Shown one piece after another: positions 5,996-10,425 of a stretch of DNA of 10,425 nucleotides. How positions within the stretch are numbered: the first letter of the stretch is position 1; each line of letters opens with the position of its first letter. Source of the DNA: Candidatus Egerieicola pullicola (GTDB taxonomy: Bacteria; Bacillota; Clostridia; Oscillospirales; Ruminococcaceae); the NCBI GenBank assembly GCA_018712465.1, contig DVGY01000149.1, positions 1 to 10,425 on the forward strand. Reading direction: 5' to 3'. Made by a program: the position numbers and the translations under genes. The notes beneath the pieces were generated by a model that did no database searches, was not told the DNA's origin, and saw nothing but the letters and a program-made list of their open reading frames with translations.

Positions 5996-6919
5996 ATGCC
6001 GATTAACATTCCATCCAACCTTCCTGCCCGGCAAACCCTGGAGCAGGAAAACATCTTTTTGATTACCAAAGAACGGGCCGCCCACCAGGACATTCGTCCG
6101 CTGCGGATCCTGATTTTAAATTTGATGCCCCTGAAAATCGAAACCGAAACCCAACTGCTGCGCCTGATCGCCAACACTCCGCTGCAGGTGGACATCGAAT
6201 TGATGCAAACCGCTTCTCACCAATCCAGCCACACCCCCTCCCAGCATCTGCTCACCTTCTACCGCACCTTTGCGGAACTGAAGGAGGAGTTTTACGACGG
6301 GCTGATCGTCACCGGGGCGCCGGTGGAACAGATGGAATTTGAAGCGGTGGACTACTGGTCGGAGCTGGAAGAGATTTTGGAGTGGAGCAAAACCCACTGC
6401 TTTTCCACCTTCCACATCTGCTGGGGCGCCCAGGCAGGGCTGTACTACCATTACGGCGTGCCCAAGCAGCCGCTGCCGGAAAAAATGTTCGGCATCTTTG
6501 AGCACAAGGTGTTAAACGTCACCCACCCCATGGTTCGGGGATTTGACGAATACTATCTGGCCCCCCATTCCCGGCACACCCAGTCCGACCCGGAGGCTAT
6601 CCGGCGCTGTCCGGACCTGGAGGTGCTGTCCCAATCGGAACAGGCTGGAATCAATCTGGTGGTCCGCCATGACTGCCGGCAGATTTTCGTCTTTGGCCAC
6701 AGCGAATACGACCGCTCCACCCTGGCCAACGAATATTTCCGGGACCTGAAAGCGGGCAAGCCCATTCAGCTTCCCCAGCACTACTTCCCCCAGGACGACC
6801 CCAGCCAAAAACCCCGGTTTATCTGGCGGGGCCATGCCAATCTGCTGTTTAAAAACTGGCTGAACCTGGTCTACCAAATGACCCCCTACCAACTGGGGCC
6901 GTTTCATACGTTCCAGTAA
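5996..6919 (+). CDS. metA: Homoserine O-acetyltransferase, MetA type
   Basis: This 307-aa cytoplasmic enzyme activates L-homoserine for methionine synthesis. It belongs to the MetA (class I glutamine amidotransferase-like) fold. The nucleophile C142 sits in FHICWGAQAG (139-148). The His/Glu pair of the active site is H234 and E236 in FGHSEYD. TGAPVEQMEFE places Glu at position 111; in the MetA family, Glu here marks acetyl-CoA use and Gly (as in E. coli) succinyl-CoA use, so acetyl transfer is expected even though such genes are often named succinyltransferases. AAGAGG lies 7 nt before the ATG. It is the first gene of an operon with a membrane protein and luxS, and its product is the substrate of the MetY encoded convergently. 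Confidence 0.95.
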   Translation: MPINIPSNLPARQTLEQENIFLITKERAAHQDIRPLRILILNLMPLKIETETQLLRLIANTPLQVDIELMQTASHQSSHTPSQHLLTFYRTFAELKEEFYDGLIVTGAPVEQMEFEAVDYWSELEEILEWSKTHCFSTFHICWGAQAGLYYHYGVPKQPLPEKMFGIFEHKVLNVTHPMVRGFDEYYLAPHSRHTQSDPEAIRRCPDLEVLSQSEQAGINLVVRHDCRQIFVFGHSEYDRSTLANEYFRDLKAGKPIQLPQHYFPQDDPSQKPRFIWRGHANLLFKNWLNLVYQMTPYQLGPFHTFQ

Positions 6920-6937
6920 CCCAAACGAGGAACTCCT

Positions 6938-7729
6938 ATGGAAATTACAGAAATCATTGCCCGGCGGCAGTTTGCGCCCCTGTACATCTGGCTGGATTTG
7001 GCCTTTTTGGTGGTGCTGGCTGGGCTGCTGCTGTGGAAAAAGCAATACCTCACCGTGCTGATGGGGTTTCTGATGGGGCTGGTATACATGGGGGTGGATT
7101 ACGGAATTTTCCATCTGGTCTGCCACGCCCGTTCCATCAGCCCGGGGTACAGTCTATTCTGGGTGCTGCTTTGGATGTCCATGAGCTACGGGTTTACCAA
7201 TTTTGCCTGGATCTGGCTGTGGATCTCCAAGGATTCCCATCTATTTGAATGGTCGCTGCTGATTTTAGGCTGGTGGTTTTGCTGTCCCCTGCTCACTCAA
7301 ACCTTTGCCGGGGACCAAACCCCCATTGTCATCCAGCGCACCACCGGTTCCTATCACGGCTGGATGGCAGCCATTCTGTTTGCGGGATATTTAGGGCTGG
7401 TGGTATACAACCTTTGGCAGAAAGACCGGTCCAAGCGGGTGCAGATTCCCTGGCTGCTGGCCATTGGGATTTTAGTGCAGTTTGGCTGGGAAGCAGGGCT
7501 GCTGCTGGGCGGAGTGCGCAGCGCCGGGTTCTCCCTCAGCGAGAAATTCCTGCCCCTCATCATCAATTCCCTGTTGGAAACCAACCTGGGCATGCCCTAC
7601 ATCTACCTGATCTTTTTGGCAGTCACCGCAAAGTTCACCCAGCAGCTTCGTCCCCGCCAGGAAAAGGTCACCCTGACCCGGCGCATCCAGGAAATCAACG
7701 CCAAAACCGTCCGTTCCCAGGGCGCTTGA
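6938..7729 (+). CDS. Polytopic membrane protein of unknown function
   Basis: I do not recognise the family. The 263-aa product has about seven hydrophobic segments, at roughly 13-33, 37-61, 72-97, 103-122, 141-160, 168-190 and 212-233, many rich in Trp and Gly. A basic cytoplasmic tail follows (about 234-263). Polar or charged residues in or near the segments (D54, H59, H63, N88, E185) could form a binding path or site. There is no cleavable signal peptide and no known transporter signature visible. GAGGAA lies upstream of the ATG, and the gene sits 18 nt after metA and 17 nt before luxS, so it belongs to the operon. A link to methionine, homocysteine or AI-2 movement is suggested only by position. 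Confidence 0.8.
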   Translation: MEITEIIARRQFAPLYIWLDLAFLVVLAGLLLWKKQYLTVLMGFLMGLVYMGVDYGIFHLVCHARSISPGYSLFWVLLWMSMSYGFTNFAWIWLWISKDSHLFEWSLLILGWWFCCPLLTQTFAGDQTPIVIQRTTGSYHGWMAAILFAGYLGLVVYNLWQKDRSKRVQIPWLLAIGILVQFGWEAGLLLGGVRSAGFSLSEKFLPLIINSLLETNLGMPYIYLIFLAVTAKFTQQLRPRQEKVTLTRRIQEINAKTVRSQGA

Positions 7730-7746
7730 CAGAAAGGAACTTACCC

Positions 7747-8217
7747 ATGAAAACCATTGCCAGCTTTACCGTCAACCACGACACCCTGCAAAAAGGGGTG
7801 TATGTTTCCCGCATCGACGGGGACGTAATCACCTACGACATCCGGATGAAAAAGCCCAACGGCGGGGACTACCTGACCAACGGGGCGCTACACACCTTTG
7901 AACACCTCTTCGCCACCTACGCCCGAAACAGCGAAGTTGCAGATCAGGTGATTTATGTGGGGCCCATGGGCTGCCGCACCGGGTTTTACCTGCTGCTGCG
8001 GGACAGCGTCAGCCGCAGCCAAGCCTTACAGCTGATTCGAGACAGCTTTGCCTTTATCGCCGGTTTTTCCGGAGAAATCCCCGGCAGCAAGCGCTGGGAG
8101 TGCGGCAACTACTTAGAGCACGACCTTCCCGGGGCCAAAGCCGTGGCAGAAGATATGCTGTCAGTGCTGCAAGACTGGAACGAACAAAAGATGGATTACC
8201 AGTATCACCAAGCATAA
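7747..8217 (+). CDS. luxS: S-ribosylhomocysteine lyase LuxS
   Basis: LuxS splits S-ribosylhomocysteine into homocysteine and 4,5-dihydroxy-2,3-pentanedione, the AI-2 precursor, in the activated methyl cycle. The 156-aa length is typical. The metal site is H49-x2-E52-H53 (HTFEH) with C119 in WECGNYLEHDLP. The catalytic cysteine is C76 in MGCRTGFYLL. The substrate-side motif DIRMKKPN is at 31-38. AAAGGA lies 8 nt before the ATG. As last gene of the metA operon it feeds homocysteine into the same pool as MetA plus MetY. The partner nucleosidase (Pfs/MTAN) is not in this window. Confidence 0.97.
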   Translation: MKTIASFTVNHDTLQKGVYVSRIDGDVITYDIRMKKPNGGDYLTNGALHTFEHLFATYARNSEVADQVIYVGPMGCRTGFYLLLRDSVSRSQALQLIRDSFAFIAGFSGEIPGSKRWECGNYLEHDLPGAKAVAEDMLSVLQDWNEQKMDYQYHQA

Positions 8218-8227
8218 AAAAGAACAA

Positions 8228-8266
8228 GACCGCTGCTCTTTGATTGGGCAGCGGCCTTTCTTTATG
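8228..8266. terminator. Bidirectional rho-independent terminator between luxS and the Rrf2 gene
   Basis: CCGCTGCTC (8230-8238) pairs with GGGCAGCGG (8246-8254) in a 9-bp stem with one G-T wobble and a 7-nt loop. A T-rich tract follows on the plus strand (CCTTTCTTT). On the minus strand the hairpin is followed by CTTGTTCTTTTTT. It serves the two convergent operons and touches the Rrf2 stop codon at 8262-8264. Confidence 0.8.
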
Positions 8267-8690
8267 GCACAGGTTCAATTTTTTCCGGATGGTACAGCAG
8301 ATCCGCCAAGGTAATGCCGGAGAGATACTCCTGCATCCGGCGGTTCAGCTCCCGCCACAGGGGAAGGGTCAGGCAATGGTCCGCCCGGTTACAGGGAGGC
8401 GCTCCCTCCTCCAGGCAAGCCACGGGAGCCAAATGGGGCTCGGTCAAGCGGAGGATTTCCCAGATGGTGTACTCTTCCGGAGGGCGGCTGAGACGGTAGC
8501 CTCCGCCTTTGCCGTGCATTCCCTCCACCAAGCCGTTTCGGGAAAGGGCGGGAAGAATTTGTTCCAGATATTTCAAGGAAATTCCCTGACGGCCGGCCAC
8601 TTCCTTCATAGGCTGATACCCTTCCTGCTGGTGCTGAGCCAGATCCAGCATCACCCGAATGGCATACCGGCCCCGGGTAGAGATCATCAT
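8262..8690 (-). CDS. Rrf2-family transcriptional regulator with three-cysteine sensor motif
   Basis: This 142-aa DNA-binding protein has the Rrf2 start MISTRGRYAIRVMLDLA, a winged helix-turn-helix (about 28-70, with SLKYLEQILPALSRNGLV and the wing GKGGGYRLSRP) and a C-terminal dimer helix. Three cysteines, C92, C100 and C106, are spaced C-x7-C-x5-C in the region where IscR, NsrR and RirA bind an Fe-S cluster. The Bacillus cysteine regulator CymR has no such cysteines. The start ATG at 8690 overlaps the metY stop by 4 nt; an ATG at 8687 is equally possible and gives the more usual single Met. Coupling to metY and the operator at 10056-10078 suggest that it regulates metY and itself. Whether it senses Fe-S status, redox or a sulfur metabolite is not known. 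Confidence 0.9.
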   Translation of the reverse strand: MMISTRGRYAIRVMLDLAQHQQEGYQPMKEVAGRQGISLKYLEQILPALSRNGLVEGMHGKGGGYRLSRPPEEYTIWEILRLTEPHLAPVACLEEGAPPCNRADHCLTLPLWRELNRRMQEYLSGITLADLLYHPEKIEPVP

Positions 8691-9985
8691 AACGCCGATC
8701 CTTTCTTCACCGCTGCCAATCCCTGTTCCAGATCCGCCAAAATATCTTCGATGTGCTCGGTGCCGATGGAAAGGCGGATGGTGGTGGGGGTAATTCCGGC
8801 TGCCAGCAGTTCCTGCTCATTCATCTGAGAGTGGGTGGTGGAAGCGGGATGGATCACCAGAGACTTCACGTCCGCCACATTGGCCAGCAACGAAAACAGT
8901 TTCAACGATTCGGTAAACCGGCGGGCGTCGGTTTCGGTGCCCTCCAGCTCAAAGGTGAAGATGGAACCGGCGCCCTGGGGAAAATACTGTTGGTACAACT
9001 CCTTCTGTTTCCCCTGAGCCAAGGCGGGGTGGTGGACCTTCCGCACCTGAGGATGCCGGTTTAAAAATTCCACCACCTTCAACGCGTTTTCCACGTGGCG
9101 CTCCACCCGCAGAGACAAAGTTTCCAATCCCTGAAGCAGCAGAAAAGAGTTGAAGGGAGAGATGGCGGCGCCCTGGTCCCGGAGCAGCGTAGTGCGGAGT
9201 TTCACCAAATAAGCAGCCTTCCCTGCCACCTGGGTAAACACTGCGCCGTGATAGGAGGGGTTGGGTTGGGAGAGGCCGGGGAATTTGTCGCTTCCGGCCC
9301 AATCAAAGTTGCCGCTGTCCACAATCACTCCGCCCATGGCAGTGCCGTGGCCGCCCATAAATTTGGTGGCGGAGTGAACCACAATGTCCGCGCCGTGCTC
9401 TATGGGGCGAAGCAGATAAGGGGTGGCAAAGGTATTGTCCACCACCAGGGGGATGCCGTGACGGTGGGCGATACGGGAAAGCTGTTCCAGATCCGCAATA
9501 TCGCAGTTGGGGTTGCCCAGAGTTTCGGCGTAAAGCAGCTTGGTATTGGGCTGGATGGCCTGTTCCACCGCCTGCCCATCGGCAGGGTCCACAAAGGTGG
9601 TGGAGATGCCCTGCTCCCGCAAAGTGTTGGCAAACAGGTTATAGGTTCCCCCATAGAGGTTGGCGGAGGAAACAATGTGATCCCCGGCTACGGCAATGTT
9701 TTGCACGGCGTAGGTAATGGCAGCGGAACCAGAAGCCACCACCAAAGCGGCTGCGCCTCCCTCCAAGGCGGCAATCCGCTGTTCCAGCACGTCGGTGGTG
9801 GGATTCATCAAGCGGGTATAGATATTGCCCGGTTCGGCAAGAGCGAACCGCCCTGCTGCCTGGGCGGAATTTTCAAACACGTAGGAGGTGGTGGCGTAGA
9901 TAGGCACCGCCCGAGCGCCGGTGGCGGGATCGGGATGCTCCTGTCCTACATGGATCTGCATGGTTTCAAAATGATATTGAGACAT
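8687..9985 (-). CDS. metY: O-acetylhomoserine sulfhydrylase (PLP-dependent)
   Basis: This 432-aa cytoplasmic enzyme of the Cys/Met-metabolism PLP family makes homocysteine from O-acetylhomoserine and sulfide. The PLP-binding lysine is K208 in HSATKFMGGHGT. Other family landmarks are ALEGGAAALVVASG (73-86), ANLYGGTYNLF (108-118, Tyr for PLP stacking), VVDNTFATPYL (181-191) and the late SIGTEHIEDILADLEQGL. The length of about 430 and the N-terminal FETMQIHVGQ are typical of O-acetylhomoserine sulfhydrylases rather than the shorter cystathionine gamma-synthases; methionine gamma-lyase activity is a less likely alternative. AGGAAAGGAAAG precedes the ATG. The acetyl-type MetA encoded 1.8 kb away would supply the substrate. 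It is followed by the overlapping Rrf2 regulator gene. Confidence 0.93.
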   Translation of the reverse strand: MSQYHFETMQIHVGQEHPDPATGARAVPIYATTSYVFENSAQAAGRFALAEPGNIYTRLMNPTTDVLEQRIAALEGGAAALVVASGSAAITYAVQNIAVAGDHIVSSANLYGGTYNLFANTLREQGISTTFVDPADGQAVEQAIQPNTKLLYAETLGNPNCDIADLEQLSRIAHRHGIPLVVDNTFATPYLLRPIEHGADIVVHSATKFMGGHGTAMGGVIVDSGNFDWAGSDKFPGLSQPNPSYHGAVFTQVAGKAAYLVKLRTTLLRDQGAAISPFNSFLLLQGLETLSLRVERHVENALKVVEFLNRHPQVRKVHHPALAQGKQKELYQQYFPQGAGSIFTFELEGTETDARRFTESLKLFSLLANVADVKSLVIHPASTTHSQMNEQELLAAGITPTTIRLSIGTEHIEDILADLEQGLAAVKKGSAL

Positions 9986-10055
9986 GGTTTCTTTCCTTTC
10001 CTGAACGGGTCGTGGGATTGCTCCCCAGTAGTATTCAACGGCAACGGGAAATTAT

Positions 10056-10078
10056 TTACCTATTGATTTAGTAGGTAA
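10056..10078 (-). promoter_or_regulatory. Inverted-repeat operator on the metY start site
   Basis: TTACCTA (10056-10062) and TAGGTAA (10072-10078) are perfect 7-bp inverted arms separated by an AT-rich 9-nt spacer, 23 bp in all. The site begins 1 nt after the -10 box and covers the predicted transcription start, the position of a repressor site. The arm and spacer style, with an AT-rich core, suits an Rrf2-family dimer, and the operon encodes one. The symmetry and position are seen; the partner is inferred. Confidence 0.65.
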
Positions 10079-10079
10079 T

Positions 10080-10108
10080 ATCATACCTTGTTTTCCCGCC
10101 CTTGTCAA
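10080..10108 (-). promoter_or_regulatory. Near-consensus sigma-A promoter of the metY-rrf2 operon
   Basis: On the minus strand, a perfect TTGACA (10108-10103) and TATGAT (10085-10080) are 17 bp apart. The predicted start near 10073 gives a leader of about 88 nt. In that leader I see only a small hairpin, GGGA with a GCAA loop and TCCC, and no known riboswitch. Such a strong promoter makes sense if it is normally held down by the overlapping operator. Confidence 0.85.
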
Positions 10109-10186
10109 GAGGGGGATAAAATCTCCTCTCCAGCGGCAGGCCAGGTGGAAAGAACTGTGTTTGATATTGGCAAAAAAGCAAAAGAA

Positions 10187-10425
10187 TCGGAGCAGTGTAA
10201 CCTGCCTTGCCCCGAAGGGGTGGGGCCCCCAAAAAAGCCCTCTTTTTTGGGGAAAAGGAGGAGCAGGAAAACGTGCGATTGATTTTTTCAAAAGAAAAAA
10301 TCGGAGCAGTGTAACCTGCTTTGCCCCGAAGGGGTGGGGCCCCCAAAAAAGCCCTCTTTTTTGGGGAAAAGGAGGAGCAGGAAAACGTGCGATTGATTTT
10401 TTCAAAAGAAAAAATCGGAGCAGTG
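10187..10425. repeat. 114-bp tandem repeat, two full copies and a truncated third
   Basis: Copies start at 10187, 10301 and 10415; the third is cut by the window end. Copies 1 and 2 differ at one base (C10206 versus T10320). Each unit holds CCCCGAAGGGG and a 10-bp inverted repeat, CCCCAAAAAA/TTTTTTGGGG around GCCCTC (10227-10252 and 10341-10366). Each also holds a 9-bp inverted repeat, GATTTTTTC/GAAAAAATC around AAAA, crossing the unit border (10281-10302 and 10395-10416). No gene was seen between 10109 and the window end. A minus-strand reading frame stays open because 114 is divisible by three, but its product looks like translated repeat. It is probably an intergenic repeat family; total copy number cannot be seen here. 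Confidence 0.9.

Noticed and set aside
9095..10066. Long plus-strand frame opposite metY
   Set aside because: It lies wholly antisense to a well-supported PLP enzyme gene and has Gly/His-rich composition without any domain. It is a shadow of GC-rich codons.
10052..10405. Minus-strand 117-aa frame with a 38-residue repeat
   Set aside because: It is open only because the 114-bp DNA repeat is a multiple of three. It has no good ribosome-binding site, overlaps the metY promoter and operator, and its composition is that of translated hairpins.
10187..10425. CRISPR array
   Set aside because: The units are directly adjacent and identical over 114 bp with no unique spacers, and there are no cas genes.

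Overview
The window looks like a chromosomal segment of a Gram-positive anaerobe of the Clostridia, probably an Oscillospiraceae/Ruminococcaceae-type gut bacterium. This is inferred from the gene set (NrdR, LuxS, MetA of the acetyltransferase type, an Se/S-carrier-like DUF3343 protein, a sporulation-family D-Ala-D-Ala carboxypeptidase). It also fits the strong Shine-Dalgarno sequences, the sigma-A type promoters with 17-bp spacers and the rather GC-rich coding sequence. No RNA gene, CRISPR array, transposase or phage gene was seen.

Layout from left to right. (1) 1-1955, minus strand: a D-alanyl-D-alanine carboxypeptidase gene with a TTG start, followed by an RsuA/RluB-type rRNA pseudouridine synthase gene and a terminator. 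(2) 1956-2259: an intergenic region rich in perfect hairpins, with a good extended -10 promoter reading right. It leads into two small genes of unknown function (67 and 102 aa), the second with a Nif11-like N-terminus and a Cys-rich tail. A bidirectional terminator follows. (3) 2837-4278, minus strand: an extended-SDR NAD-dependent epimerase/dehydratase gene overlapping a GNAT acetyltransferase gene by 4 bp, with a clear promoter. (4) 4557-5778, minus strand: nrdR, ispF and a DUF3343 gene, again with a promoter and a terminator. (5) 5996-8217, plus strand: metA, an unknown polytopic membrane protein and luxS, transcribed from a promoter divergent to that of nrdR, with a folded leader in front of metA. 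(6) 8262-9985, minus strand: metY and an Rrf2-family regulator gene overlapping by 4 bp, driven by a near-consensus promoter with a perfect inverted repeat on its start site. (7) 10187-10425: a 114-bp tandem repeat with internal inverted repeats, cut by the window end.

Regions 5 and 6 form a convergent methionine/homocysteine locus. MetA (E111, acetyl-CoA type) makes O-acetylhomoserine, MetY converts it with sulfide to homocysteine, and LuxS returns homocysteine from S-ribosylhomocysteine while releasing the AI-2 precursor. The co-encoded Rrf2 protein carries three cysteines spaced as in Fe-S Rrf2 sensors and probably controls metY through the operator.

Most of the window is ordinary housekeeping DNA. 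The parts most worth a second look are the structured leader with its small gene pair, the metA leader, the Rrf2/operator pair, the membrane protein between metA and luxS, and the 114-bp repeat.
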